Source of the DNA: JASLDZ01 sp964244065
GTDB taxonomy: Bacteria > Pseudomonadota > Alphaproteobacteria > Caulobacterales > Caulobacteraceae
Direction of reading: 5' to 3'
Assembly (NCBI GenBank): GCA_964244065.1
Contig: CAXTHH010000002.1
Location: 434,001-498,000, forward strand
DNA: 64,000 nucleotides
Under the pieces are notes generated by a model, which made no database searches, was not told where the DNA came from, and saw only the letters and a program-made list of their open reading frames with translations. Shown in pieces: positions 50,989 through 59,651 of this stretch. Both the position numbers and the translations under genes were made by a program. Each line of letters starts with the position of its first letter. The first letter of the stretch is position 1.

Positions 50989-52040
50989 CACGCGCGCGCC
51001 AGGAAGCGGCGGGCGAAGGCGGCGTTCGCCTTCAGCGCCGTGTCGCCCCACTCGCGGGAGGGCTCGATCTCGCAGCCGTTGTGCCAGGCGTTGAACGAGT
51101 TGATCAACACGAAGTCGGGATCGTGGCGCAGCGCCGCGCGCCAGAAAGCCTGGAGCGTGCCCGTGCCGAAGCGGTCGGTGGTCGGGCGGGGGTAGGGCCG
51201 CTTGAGGATCCGCACGTCGTTCCAGCCCGGCATCACCGTGGCGCAACGCAAGGCGCCGGCGGCCTTGGCGCGCCACTCCGGCGACGTTCCGGCGAAGTGG
51301 GCGTCCATCTCCGCGGGCGTCTTGCCCGCGACGGTCTCGACCACCGACCAGGAGTGCGTGCCGTCCAGACCCTTCGCCTTGTCGGCGTAGGCGGGGTCCC
51401 ACAGGTCCACGTCGCCGATCAGCAGTATCTCCGGACGGCCGGGACCGGCGACGGCGCGGGCGGCCTCGCGCCAGCCTGCGACGGGCAGCTCCCGAAAGGC
51501 GCGGCGATAGGCGAACACCACGGGCCGGCCGCCGTGGCGCAGCTGCGAGGGGTGGGCGAAGGCGCGGTCGTACAGGTAGCCGAGGTCGGCCTTGGCGCCC
51601 TCCACGCCGCCCTTCTGACCTTCCAGGTAGACGGTGGTCTTCAGGCCTTGCGCGTGCATGGCGTCCTGTGTGCGGCGACCGCCGTCCTTGTCCTCCCAGA
51701 TCTCGCGGCTCCAGGCGCCCAGCACCATGCCGGTGCAGCCCGCCGCCTTCAGCCAGCGCGCGTGCTGCGCCAGCACCGAGGGGTCATGGCTGTCGTACGG
51801 GCCAAGGATCGGCGTGTCGGGCACGGGGTCCTCATCCGGCGCCTCCTTGCCCGTCGGCCCCTGCCAGCGCTTCCAGAAGCCGCTGACCTGCGGATTGTGC
51901 CGCCCACGATAGTAGAAGGCGAGCACCTCGCGCGCGCGGCCCGCCTTCGCCCGAGGCGAGGCGGCGTGGGCCGGGGCGGCTGCGGCGCCTGCGAGCAGCG
52001 CGGCAAGGGTCTCGCGACGATCGGGCGACAGGAGCGGCAT
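50988..52040 (-). CDS. Secreted GH99/GH71-like glycoside-hydrolase-fold protein, copy 1
   Basis: The 350-residue protein has an N-terminal signal (RRETLAALLAGAAAAPAHA) and resembles the GH99-like/GH71-like TIM-barrel family: REVLAFYYRGRHNPQVSGF, GPYDSHDPSVLAQHARWLK, GLKTTVYLEGQKGG, and the family-typical SFNAWHNGCEIEPS. GH99 enzymes are endo-alpha-mannosidases; the broader family includes proteins of unknown specificity. It sits between DUF6152 and paralogue B. A second copy lies at 55146. It probably processes a glycosidic substrate in the periplasm or outside the cell. Confidence 0.87.
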   Translation of the reverse strand: MPLLSPDRRETLAALLAGAAAAPAHAASPRAKAGRAREVLAFYYRGRHNPQVSGFWKRWQGPTGKEAPDEDPVPDTPILGPYDSHDPSVLAQHARWLKAAGCTGMVLGAWSREIWEDKDGGRRTQDAMHAQGLKTTVYLEGQKGGVEGAKADLGYLYDRAFAHPSQLRHGGRPVVFAYRRAFRELPVAGWREAARAVAGPGRPEILLIGDVDLWDPAYADKAKGLDGTHSWSVVETVAGKTPAEMDAHFAGTSPEWRAKAAGALRCATVMPGWNDVRILKRPYPRPTTDRFGTGTLQAFWRAALRHDPDFVLINSFNAWHNGCEIEPSREWGDTALKANAAFARRFLARA

Positions 52041-52054
52041 GAGCGGAACCGGCG

Positions 52055-52447
52055 TCAGCCGCTCTTCTCGCCGACGAAGCGCCCGTCGGCCAGCGTGGCG
52101 GAGACGAACTGCCCCCCCGTGGTGCCGTTGCGCAGCGGGTGGATGGTGACGGTCACCTTCTCGCCCGGCTTGAAGGTGTCGCCGACGATCCCCTCCTTGC
52201 TCATGGCGTAGATGGAGGGGCTCTCGATCGTCCAGGTCTGGGTCTTGCCGCTCTTGGCCACCACATCGACCAGCAGGTAGCCGTGAGGGTTCACGTGCGC
52301 GAAGGACTTCACCGTTCCCAGCAGCACGCGACTCGCATTCCGGTCGAACATGGCGAAGGAGTGGTGCGCCAGAGCGGGGGTGGCGGACGTGGCCAGCAGC
52401 GCGCCTGCTGCGAAGGCGGCGCCGAGCCGCCGGGACGTTTGGGCCAT
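52055..52447 (-). CDS. DUF6152 family periplasmic protein
   Basis: The 130-residue protein has a signal peptide (RLGAAFAAGALLATSATPAL) followed by AHHSFAMFDRNASRVLLGTV and VTVTIHPLRNGTTGGQFVSA, the DUF6152 pattern with an N-terminal His-His that could bind metal after signal cleavage. The function is unknown; homologues occur near TonB receptors and DUF6644 in alphaproteobacteria. GAGGAGGCCTGCC precedes the ATG at 52447; an ATG at 52477 overlaps the previous stop but lacks that site. A degenerate copy is at 41920. Confidence 0.9.
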   Translation of the reverse strand: MAQTSRRLGAAFAAGALLATSATPALAHHSFAMFDRNASRVLLGTVKSFAHVNPHGYLLVDVVAKSGKTQTWTIESPSIYAMSKEGIVGDTFKPGEKVTVTIHPLRNGTTGGQFVSATLADGRFVGEKSG

Positions 52448-52473
52448 GGCAGGCCTCCTCGAACGATGGTGGA

Positions 52474-53463
52474 TCATGGTTCCGCCTTCTCCAGCGGTTC
52501 GCCGTTGGGACCGGTGAGCACCAGCTCGCCGTCGCGGAACACCCAGCGGTTGTCGTCGCTGCAGAGCCCCTCGACCAGCCTGCCCTTGGGATCGCGCGTC
52601 AGCATCAGCTTCACCACCCACGGGCGGGTGAAGTCAGGATTGCGCATGGTCATCTCCAGCGCGATCTTCCCCGGCGCCACCGGCGTGTAGCGCTCGATGA
52701 TGTAGCTGCCTTCCGCCTTGGGAATATGCGGTTCGATCTGCGTGTTGCTGCCGCGGATGTTGGTGGTCTCGACCACCATGGTCTTGCCCTCCCAGTGCGC
52801 GACGGAGAAGCCGTTGTAGAGCGGCGTGGTCGTCCGCTCGTCCGGATGCTTGCGACCGTCCAGGTAGATGCGACGCCACTCGCGCTGGTTGCCCCAGAAC
52901 ATGTCGATCTCGTCGTCGGAAACGACGGCCTCATACCCTCCGTAGCCGCTCATGCTGAGGATGTAGGGCATGCCCGCGGGGTGACACTGCGTATAGGGGC
53001 CGAAGATCTGCCGGCCCTTGCCCATTTCGCGCCGGATGTTCTTGTAGACCTTCAGCGGCTCGGGCTTGAGCGGAACCATGTTCGGCGGCACGAACTCCGG
53101 GTCGCCATACTCCTCCGAGCTCTTGAAGCCGGAGAACCAGCCGCCGCCCCGCCCGATGTCCTGCGACCAGGTGCCCGGCCCCTCCCAGACGGCCTTGAGC
53201 TCCGCGTGGCTCGGGCGCGGCGTGAGCTTGCCCGCCCGGCGCGCGGTCTCCGCGGCGGTGCGGGCGGGCGTGGAGGTGACGAAGTCCTCGCGCGCCAGCA
53301 TCTCGCCCATGGGCAGCTTGGCGCTTGCGTCGGCCGCCGGCGCGGGCTGCCTGGCGGCGGCGGGGAGGGCGCCGCCCGCCAGCGTCGCGAGCAGCAGCAG
53401 CGTCGCCGTCCTCAGCGGGTTGGTCGCCGTCACGCGCGCTCTCGTCACCCGGGCTGTCCTCAT
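52474..53463 (-). CDS. Secreted CHPAGMPY-family protein, paralogue A
   Basis: The 329-residue protein is the longest of the three paralogues, with a signal peptide (LRTATLLLLATLAGGALPAA) and the core KGRQIFGPYTQCHPAGMPY, SVAHWEGKTMVVETTNIR, CSDDNRWVFRDGELVLTGP. A preserved GGYEAVVSDDEIDMFWGNQ stretch occurs in related form in B and C. It is the first gene of the five-gene secreted cassette, 38 bp behind operator site 7. Function unknown; the family is not one I recognise. Confidence 0.89.
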   Translation of the reverse strand: MRTARVTRARVTATNPLRTATLLLLATLAGGALPAAARQPAPAADASAKLPMGEMLAREDFVTSTPARTAAETARRAGKLTPRPSHAELKAVWEGPGTWSQDIGRGGGWFSGFKSSEEYGDPEFVPPNMVPLKPEPLKVYKNIRREMGKGRQIFGPYTQCHPAGMPYILSMSGYGGYEAVVSDDEIDMFWGNQREWRRIYLDGRKHPDERTTTPLYNGFSVAHWEGKTMVVETTNIRGSNTQIEPHIPKAEGSYIIERYTPVAPGKIALEMTMRNPDFTRPWVVKLMLTRDPKGRLVEGLCSDDNRWVFRDGELVLTGPNGEPLEKAEP

Positions 53464-53501
53464 GGCAAGTCGAAAGGAAGCTAGGTCAACTCGCCCACGC
53501 T

Positions 53502-53515
53502 TGCAATCGCAGTCA
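53502..53515. promoter_or_regulatory. LacI-type operator site 7 (secreted cassette / amine oxidase divergent gap)
   Basis: TGCAATCGCAGTCA, a full match, in the divergent gap between paralogue A (start 53463) and the flavin amine oxidase (start 53567), so it can control both. Confidence 0.78.
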
Positions 53516-53566
53516 CCGCGGGGAGATATGCGTTCCGATCTCCCTGCATCGTGCGAGCCGTCCGCC

Positions 53567-55135
53567 ATGCCCGCCCCCTCGCGCCGCGCCTTTCTCTCCG
53601 CCGTCGGGGCCGCCGGCGGCTACGGCGCCATGTACGCCGCCATGCAGGGGCTCGGCCTGCTGGCGACGCCAGACTCCGCCGTCGCCAGGCCTCTACCGCG
53701 CGGCGGCGGGCGGGGAACGCGGGTGGCGGTGCTGGGCGCGGGCGTCGCCGGCCTCGTCGCCGCCTGGGAGCTGCGCCGGGCGGGCTACGAGGTGACGGTG
53801 CTGGAGGCCTCGCGACGGGCGGGCGGGCGCGTCTGGACCGTGCGCTCGGGCGACCGCGTGGCGCAGCTCGGCCGGCAGGACCAGGTCTGCGCCTGGCAGG
53901 CGGATCCCGAGATCTACTTCAACGCGGGCGCAGCGCGCATCCCGCAGTGGCACCACACGATCATCGGCTACGCCCGCGAGCTGAACATCCCGCTGGAGGT
54001 GATGGTCAACGCCAATCGCGCCGCCAAGCTCGACTACGGCGGCAAGGTGGTCAGCAACCGCCAGGCGGTCAACGACATGCGCGGCGAGCTCGCCGAGCTC
54101 CTCGCCAAGTCCATCGACCGCGGGGCGCTGGACAAGGAGCTGACGGGGCTGGATCGCGAGCGCCTGCTGACCTTCCTCAGCAACTATGGCGCCCTGGACA
54201 AGCGGCGCGAGTACAAGGGCTCTGTCCGCGCGGGCCAGCTCGACGTGCCCGGCGCCTACGACCGGCCCGAGCGGGGCGGCCCCGCCATCAGCCTGTCCGA
54301 GATGATCCGCTCCGACTTCTGGGGCGACGCGCTGGTCTTCGAAGAGACGATCGACATGCAGGCCCCCATGCTGCAGCCGGTTGGCGGCATGGACCGGATC
54401 GCCTCGGGCCTGCTCGCCCGTGTGCGCCCGGCCGTGCGCTTCGGTGCGGAGGTCAAGGCGATCCGCCGCCGCGGCGCGGGCGTGCGCATCCAGTACGTCG
54501 ACGCGGCCGGCGAGCACGCGCTGGACGCCGAATTCTGCGTCTGCACCCTGCCGCTGACGGTGCTGAAGCGCGTCCCGGCGGACTTCTCGGCCCCCGTGAG
54601 GGCGGCGGTGGGCTCGGTCGGCTACTACACCGCCACCAAGGTCGCCTTCGAGAGCCGCCGCTTCTGGGAGCAGGACGACTTCCAGTATGGCGGCCTGGGC
54701 TGGACCTCGGAGGAGAGCGAGGTCGTCTGGTACCCGAGCGGCGGGCTGGGGAAGACGCGCGGGGTGCTGACCGCCGCCTACTCGGTCGGCTTCTCCGGCC
54801 CTGACAACCCGGTGAGGTACGCCGCACGCCCCTTCGCCGAGCGGTTCGACATCGCCCGCCGCGTGGTGGAGAAGTTCCACCCGGGCCACGGGAAGGAACT
54901 CGGCCGTCCCGTCACCGTCTGCTGGGGCCAGACCCCCTTCGCCGAGGGCGTCGCCGCCACCTGGACCGAGGAGCAGCGCAAGACCGACTACGCCGTGCTC
55001 GCCCGGGGCGACGGGCCCTTCACCTTCGCCGGCGAACACATGAGCTACCTCCCCGCCTGGCAGGAGGGCGCCGCGCTCTCCGCCCACGAGGCCGTGCGCC
55101 TGATCGACGCGCGGGTGCGGGCGAAGGCGGCCTGA
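53567..55135 (+). CDS. Tat-exported flavin amine oxidase (monoamine-oxidase family)
   Basis: The 522-residue protein begins with a twin-arginine leader (SRRAFLSAVGAAGG). It has the FAD Rossmann motif VAVLGAGVAGLVAAWELR, then EASRRAGGRVWTVR, and the C-terminal FAD-binding GPFTFAGEHMSYLPAWQEGA. Family members oxidise primary or secondary amines to imines or aldehydes with H2O2. The ATG at 53567 sits four codons before the Tat motif; the in-frame ATG at 53528 is only 13 bp from the operator. Export implies oxidation of the substrate before inner-membrane transport. Confidence 0.93.
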   Translation: MPAPSRRAFLSAVGAAGGYGAMYAAMQGLGLLATPDSAVARPLPRGGGRGTRVAVLGAGVAGLVAAWELRRAGYEVTVLEASRRAGGRVWTVRSGDRVAQLGRQDQVCAWQADPEIYFNAGAARIPQWHHTIIGYARELNIPLEVMVNANRAAKLDYGGKVVSNRQAVNDMRGELAELLAKSIDRGALDKELTGLDRERLLTFLSNYGALDKRREYKGSVRAGQLDVPGAYDRPERGGPAISLSEMIRSDFWGDALVFEETIDMQAPMLQPVGGMDRIASGLLARVRPAVRFGAEVKAIRRRGAGVRIQYVDAAGEHALDAEFCVCTLPLTVLKRVPADFSAPVRAAVGSVGYYTATKVAFESRRFWEQDDFQYGGLGWTSEESEVVWYPSGGLGKTRGVLTAAYSVGFSGPDNPVRYAARPFAERFDIARRVVEKFHPGHGKELGRPVTVCWGQTPFAEGVAATWTEEQRKTDYAVLARGDGPFTFAGEHMSYLPAWQEGAALSAHEAVRLIDARVRAKAA

Positions 55136-55145
55136 TCCCCGCCGC

Positions 55146-56222
55146 TCACCCGCGCAGGAACGCCTGCGCCAGCGGCCGGTTGGCGTCGAGCGTCAGCTCG
55201 CCCCATTCGCGCGAGGGCTCCAGCTCCGCGCCGTCGTTCCAGGCGTTGAACGAGGCGATCAGCACCCAGTCCGGATCGGCCAGCCGCGCCGCCGCCCACT
55301 GCGCCTCCAGCATGGCCGTGCCGTAGCGATCGACCACGGCCCGCTTGAAGTTGCGCTGCGGGGTCACGGGCGTCCTGGTGTCGTTGTAGCCGGGGCTGAC
55401 GGTGGCGCAGCGCACGCGCTTGCCGGCCGCCTTCGCGTTCCACCTGGGATATTCGGCGCGGCCGTAGGCGACCACCTCGGCGGGCGTCTTCCCCTCCAGG
55501 TCATAGGTGTTGATGTAGATGTGCGTCCCGTCCAGCGGCGCGGCCAGGGCGTCGTAGGTCGGCAGGCGGGGATCGACGTCGCCGATCAGCACGGGCTCGG
55601 GAAAGCCTTCGGACGCCACCTGCTTCGCCGCCCGCCGCCACTCGGACGGGGCGAGCGCGCGGAGAGACGCCTGGTAGAAGAACACCACCGGCCGCCCGTC
55701 CAGCTTCAGCCAGGCGGGGCTTCTGGCGTGCGTGGTCAGCAGCTGTCGCAAGTCCGCCACCGCGCCCTCGTAGCCCTCCGGCTGGCGCTCGATGTAGACG
55801 CTGGCCTTCATGCCGGCCCTCTCCAGGGCCGCGATCAGCAGGGCGGTGGACCGGTCCTCGCGGCCCTTCCGGCTCCAAGCGCTGGAGATCAGGCCGGTCA
55901 GGCCCGCCTGCCTCGCCCACGCCACGTGCTGCGAGACGATCTTCGGGTCGTGGCTGTCATACAGGCCGAGCAGCGGCGTGTTGAACGCCGGCTTCTCGTC
56001 CGGCGCTTCCTTACCGGTAGGGCCGGTCCAATGGATCCACTTCCCGCTGGTCTCGGGGTTCGCGTACCAGCCGTACCAGAAGCCCAGAACCTCGCGCTGC
56101 GGCCGCCCGGCCCGCCGGCCCCCAGGCCGCTGCGCCGCCGCCTGGCCCGCGGCGGCGAACGACAGGGCGCCCGTGCTCGCCAGCAGCGCCCGCCGCCCCG
56201 GTCGTCCGATCGCCCCCGCCAT
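55146..56222 (-). CDS. Secreted GH99/GH71-like glycoside-hydrolase-fold protein, copy 2
   Basis: The 358-residue protein is a homologue of the one at 50988: EVLGFWYGWYANPETSGKW, GLYDSHDPKIVSQHVAWAR, MKASVYIERQPEGYEGAV, and SFNAWNDGAELEPSREWG. The N-terminus has a leader (GRPGRRALLASTGALSFAAA). The motif here reads NAWNDG instead of NAWHNG. The two may act on different linkages. It is alone on the minus strand behind operator site 8. Confidence 0.88.
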   Translation of the reverse strand: MAGAIGRPGRRALLASTGALSFAAAGQAAAQRPGGRRAGRPQREVLGFWYGWYANPETSGKWIHWTGPTGKEAPDEKPAFNTPLLGLYDSHDPKIVSQHVAWARQAGLTGLISSAWSRKGREDRSTALLIAALERAGMKASVYIERQPEGYEGAVADLRQLLTTHARSPAWLKLDGRPVVFFYQASLRALAPSEWRRAAKQVASEGFPEPVLIGDVDPRLPTYDALAAPLDGTHIYINTYDLEGKTPAEVVAYGRAEYPRWNAKAAGKRVRCATVSPGYNDTRTPVTPQRNFKRAVVDRYGTAMLEAQWAAARLADPDWVLIASFNAWNDGAELEPSREWGELTLDANRPLAQAFLRG

Positions 56223-56258
56223 CCCCCGGTCCTCCGCAGCGTCGAGGGAAGCCTAGCT

Positions 56259-56272
56259 TGCAAACGCAGTCA
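56259..56272. promoter_or_regulatory. LacI-type operator site 8 (GH99-like / VOC divergent gap)
   Basis: TGCAAACGCAGTCA, a full match, in the 66-bp gap between the divergent GH99-like (56222) and VOC (56289) genes. On the minus strand GCTAGGCTTC follows, a possible -10. Confidence 0.75.
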
Positions 56273-56288
56273 CGCCTAGAGTGTCGGC

Positions 56289-56681
56289 ATGCCCCTGACG
56301 CGCCTGGGACACGTGAACATCCGCACCCCGCTCGTGGAGGAGACGGTCCGCTTCTTCGAGGCGGGGCTGGGACTCCGGCGCGGCAAGGCGGCCACCACCA
56401 TCGACCAGGTCAACAACGTCTGGCTCTACGACGCGCGGGGCGCTCCGGTCATTCACGTCAACGCGCCCGCACCGGGCGAAGCGGCGCGCCCGGCCGACGT
56501 TCTCAGTCGACTGGACCACATGGCCTTCGACTGCGCCGACCCGGAGGGCATGGCCACGCGCCTGCGCGCCGCGGGCATCCCCTTTGTGACCGTCCGCACC
56601 GAGGCGGGCGGCTTCGTGCAGTACAACTGCTGCGACCCCAACGGTCTGAAGGTGGAGCTCACGTTCGCGCCGGAGGGATGA
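56289..56681 (+). CDS. VOC/glyoxalase superfamily protein
   Basis: The 130-residue protein has the two-babbb glyoxalase fold: TRLGHVNIRTPLVEETVRFF, LDHMAFDCADPEGMATRL, and NCCDPNGLKVELTF with the C-terminal metal-ligand glutamate. The first His (LGHVNI), second His (LDHMAF) and Glu (KVELTF) give a plausible metal site. VOC members are isomerases, dioxygenases or binding proteins. The ATG lies only 16 bp from operator site 8. Stop is 3 bp from the convergent dehydrogenase gene. The role in the regulon is unclear. Confidence 0.9.
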   Translation: MPLTRLGHVNIRTPLVEETVRFFEAGLGLRRGKAATTIDQVNNVWLYDARGAPVIHVNAPAPGEAARPADVLSRLDHMAFDCADPEGMATRLRAAGIPFVTVRTEAGGFVQYNCCDPNGLKVELTFAPEG

Positions 56682-56684
56682 CGC

Positions 56685-57653
56685 TCAGCCGAGCGCTTCG
56701 CGGTTCACGACCAGCTTCGGGTCCAGCTTTCCGTCGAAGGCGTCGAGCACGTTGCAGACGGCGGCGCGGCCCATCTCCACCAGCGACTCGGCGGTCAGCG
56801 CGGCGTTGTGCGGGCTGAAGACGATGTCCTCGCGCGCCAGCAGCGGGTCGTCGGCCGTGACAGGCTCGCGCGCGAAGACGTCCAGCCCCGCGCCGGCGAG
56901 CCGGCCGCCCTCCAGGGCGGCGATCAGCGCGGGCTCGTCCACGATGCCGCCCCTCGCGGCGTTCACCAGGATCGCCCCGGCCTTCATGCGCGCGAAGGCG
57001 TGGGCGCCGATCAGCCCGCGAGTGTCCGGCGTCAGCGGCACGTGCAGGGACACCACGTCGGCGTGCTCCAGCAACGTCTCCAGCGTGTCGGCGAACGCCA
57101 CGTCGGCGTGGAGACGCCGATCCGCCCACGGGTCGTAGGCGGCGATGGTCATCCCCAGCGCCCGTGCGCGCGACGCCAGCTCCTGGCCGATGCGGCCGTA
57201 TCCGACCAGCGCCAGGGTCTTGCCCCTCAGCTCGGTGTTGGTCCGCCGGCCCCGTGCGGCGAAGTCGCCCGCGCGCACCGCCTGGTCGAAGCGCGGCCCG
57301 TTCTTGGCCACCGCCAGCAACAGATAGAGCGCGTGCTCGGCCACCGCGGTCGTGTTGACGTCGCCGATGATGGTCACCGGGACGCCCTTGGCGGTGCATG
57401 CGGCGATCGGGACGTTGTCGTAGCCGACGCCGTGGCGCGAGACGACCCGCAGCCGCTCCGCCGCCTCCACCGCCGCCCCGGCGAGGGGCGCGTCGCGGAT
57501 CAGCACGGCGTGCGCGTCTACGATCGCCGCGGCGATGGTCCCGGGGCGGAAGTCGGGCAGCACCTCGACCGTGACGTCGTCGCGCGCGGCGAACAGCTCC
57601 ATGGCGACCGGGCTGATCGGCTGGACGACCAGCACCTTGCGGCGGTCGGCCAT
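56685..57653 (-). CDS. D-2-hydroxyacid dehydrogenase (phosphoglycerate dehydrogenase-like)
   Basis: The 322-residue protein is an NAD-dependent 2-hydroxyacid dehydrogenase: VVSRHGVGYDNVP, the Rossmann LALVGYGRIGQELASRARAL, the catalytic arginine in NAARGGIVDEPAL, and the catalytic His in FSPHNAALTAE. It reduces or oxidises 2-hydroxy/2-oxo acids. The ATG overlaps the stop of the ABC substrate-binding protein (TGATG), so it is translationally coupled to the importer; it may oxidise or reduce a sugar acid formed from the imported compound. Confidence 0.93.
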   Translation of the reverse strand: MADRRKVLVVQPISPVAMELFAARDDVTVEVLPDFRPGTIAAAIVDAHAVLIRDAPLAGAAVEAAERLRVVSRHGVGYDNVPIAACTAKGVPVTIIGDVNTTAVAEHALYLLLAVAKNGPRFDQAVRAGDFAARGRRTNTELRGKTLALVGYGRIGQELASRARALGMTIAAYDPWADRRLHADVAFADTLETLLEHADVVSLHVPLTPDTRGLIGAHAFARMKAGAILVNAARGGIVDEPALIAALEGGRLAGAGLDVFAREPVTADDPLLAREDIVFSPHNAALTAESLVEMGRAAVCNVLDAFDGKLDPKLVVNREALG

Positions 57654-58684
57654 CAGAAGTCGAAGCGGTCGATGTTGCCGGCGGTGAACACCAGTGGCGC
57701 GCCGAGCAGCAGCTCGTCCCTGGCGGTGAACCTGAGCGCGCCGAGGCGGCCGGCCGGGAGCTCGCCCTTGGCGGCGTCGAGCGTGCCGTCGAGCTGCGCC
57801 TTGGCGATCTGGATGGCGGCGTAGCCGATGTCCACCGGGTTCCAGAGCACCGCCTCCTTGATGACGCCCTCCTTCACGTAAGGACGGATGGCGCTGGGCA
57901 CGCCGATGCCCGCGATCGCGACCTTGCCGGCCAGGCCCAGCTGCTTGACCGCCTCGGCCGCGCTGACGCTGGCGCTGCCGTCGTTGGTGAACACGCCCTT
58001 CACGCCCGGGTTGGCGCGCAGGTAGTTGAGGATGACGTTCTTGCCCTTCTCGATGTCCTGCTCGGCCAGCAGGGTGGTCTTGATGCCCATGCCCGGATGC
58101 CTGGCCGCCACGGCGTCCTTGATGGACTTCATCCAGGCCAGCATGTTGCTGGCCGTGACGGAGCCGGTCAGCATCACGAACTCGCCCGTCTCGCCCGCCT
58201 GTCGCGCCATGACGTCGGCGATGCTGGCGCCGATGTCGGCATAGCTGGCCTGGTTCAGGAAGACCTGCCTCGCGTCGGCCTTCACGTCCGCGTCCCAGGT
58301 GGAGACCTTGATCCCGCGGCTCTGCGCGCGCTGCAGCGAGGGGGCGAGCGCGGTGGGGTCGAGGGCGCAGATGGCGATGGCCGCGACGCCGGCGCGCACC
58401 AGCCGGTCCACGATGTCCACCTGACCGGCCACGTTGGCGTCGACCGGGCCGTTGTACCGCACGGTGAGGCCGAGCGCCTTGCCCGCCTCCTGCGCGCCCT
58501 TGTTGGCGGAAATGAAGTACGGGTCGCTGGTGAACTTGGGCACGAAGGCCACCGTCGCCCCGCCCTCGCCTCTGGCGCCCGCCGCCTTGTCCACGGGGCC
58601 GCAGGCGGCCAGCGCGCCCACGGCCAGGGCCGTCGCGCCCCCGCCCAGCGCCGCCCTGCGAGTCCAAGCTGCCCGATCGCCCAT
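57653..58684 (-). CDS. Sugar ABC transporter substrate-binding lipoprotein (RhaS/LsrB type)
   Basis: The 343-residue protein has a combined Tat and lipoprotein leader (WTRRAALGGGATALAVGALA then AC). The mature part is a type I periplasmic binding protein: TVAFVPKFTSDPYFISAN, NGPVDANVAGQVDIVDRLVR, KVSTWDADVKADARQVFLNQ, and IAGIGVPSAIRPYVKEGV. The TWDAD and DP-Y pattern resembles rhamnose- or autoinducer-2-binding proteins. It delivers its ligand to the two permeases and the RbsA-like ATPase upstream in the operon. Confidence 0.93.
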   Translation of the reverse strand: MGDRAAWTRRAALGGGATALAVGALAACGPVDKAAGARGEGGATVAFVPKFTSDPYFISANKGAQEAGKALGLTVRYNGPVDANVAGQVDIVDRLVRAGVAAIAICALDPTALAPSLQRAQSRGIKVSTWDADVKADARQVFLNQASYADIGASIADVMARQAGETGEFVMLTGSVTASNMLAWMKSIKDAVAARHPGMGIKTTLLAEQDIEKGKNVILNYLRANPGVKGVFTNDGSASVSAAEAVKQLGLAGKVAIAGIGVPSAIRPYVKEGVIKEAVLWNPVDIGYAAIQIAKAQLDGTLDAAKGELPAGRLGALRFTARDELLLGAPLVFTAGNIDRFDF

Positions 58685-58706
58685 GCCGTTCCCCTTTGTT
58701 CTCGGA

Positions 58707-59651
58707 TCACCGCGTGGGGCGGCGGGTCCATTCGTTGAGCGCGACGCCGACGACCAGGAGCGCGCCGACCATCACCAGGCCCCAATCGTTGCGCACGCCC
58801 GCGGCCGTCAGCCCGTCCTGCAGGAAGCCGAGCAGCAGCACGCCCAGCATCGCGCCCCCGATCCCGCCCGCGCCGCCGGTGATCCGCACGCCGCCCAGCA
58901 CCGTCATGGCGATCACCGTGAGCTCCAGGCCCTGCGCGGCGTTGGCCCGCGCGGTGGAGACCCGGCCCGTCTGCACGACGGCCGCGAGGGCGGCGAGCAG
59001 GCCGGAGAGCGCATAGACGCCGAGCTTCACCCGCTCCACCGGCGCGCCGGAGAACCGCGCCGCCAGCTCGTTGGCTCCGACGCCGTAGACGCGCCGGCCG
59101 AAGGCGGTCCTCGCCAGCAGCACCCAGGTGGCGGTCGCGACGAGCGCCAGCAGCACGAGCTGCACCGGCACGAGCTCGCCGAGGTAGCCCTGTCCCAGCC
59201 AGGTGAACCAGCCCGGGAAGTCCGACGTCGCCTCGCCGCCGGAGAGGGCGAAGGCCGCGCCCCGGAACACGCTCATGGTGGCGAAGGTCACGACGAAGGG
59301 GTGCAGCCGCAGCCGCGCGACCAGCAGGCCGTTGGCCAGCCCTCCCGCGGCGCCGACGCCCAGGCCCAGCAGCACCGCCAAGGGCATCGGCAGCCCGGCC
59401 TTGTGCGCGGAGCCCATGACCACGGCCGCCAGCGCCAGCAGCGCCGCCACCGACAGGTCGATCCCGCCGGAGACGATTACCAGCGTCATGCCGCAGGCGA
59501 GGATCCCCGCCTCGACGAAGGTGCGCGAGGTGTCCAGCATGGAGGCGGGGTTGGCGTAGCCCGGCGAGACGAAGGCGAGGACGACGAGCTCCAGCGCCAG
59601 CAGCGCCGCCAGGGCCCCGGTGCGGCCGATCACCCCTGCGAAGCGCATCAT
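58707..59651 (-). CDS. Sugar ABC transporter permease, copy 2 (RbsC/BPD_transp_2 type)
   Basis: The 314-residue protein is a ribose-type permease with about 8-10 helices: GMTLVIVSGGIDLSVAALL, and the cytoplasmic-loop coupling region FGRRVYGVGANELAARFSGA. MTVLGGVRITGGAGGIGG is the typical late motif of this family. It overlaps the other permease by 4 bp and likely forms a heterodimer with it. The start at 59651 (ATGA overlap) gives MMRF; the second Met is an alternative. Confidence 0.93.
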   Translation of the reverse strand: MMRFAGVIGRTGALAALLALELVVLAFVSPGYANPASMLDTSRTFVEAGILACGMTLVIVSGGIDLSVAALLALAAVVMGSAHKAGLPMPLAVLLGLGVGAAGGLANGLLVARLRLHPFVVTFATMSVFRGAAFALSGGEATSDFPGWFTWLGQGYLGELVPVQLVLLALVATATWVLLARTAFGRRVYGVGANELAARFSGAPVERVKLGVYALSGLLAALAAVVQTGRVSTARANAAQGLELTVIAMTVLGGVRITGGAGGIGGAMLGVLLLGFLQDGLTAAGVRNDWGLVMVGALLVVGVALNEWTRRPTR

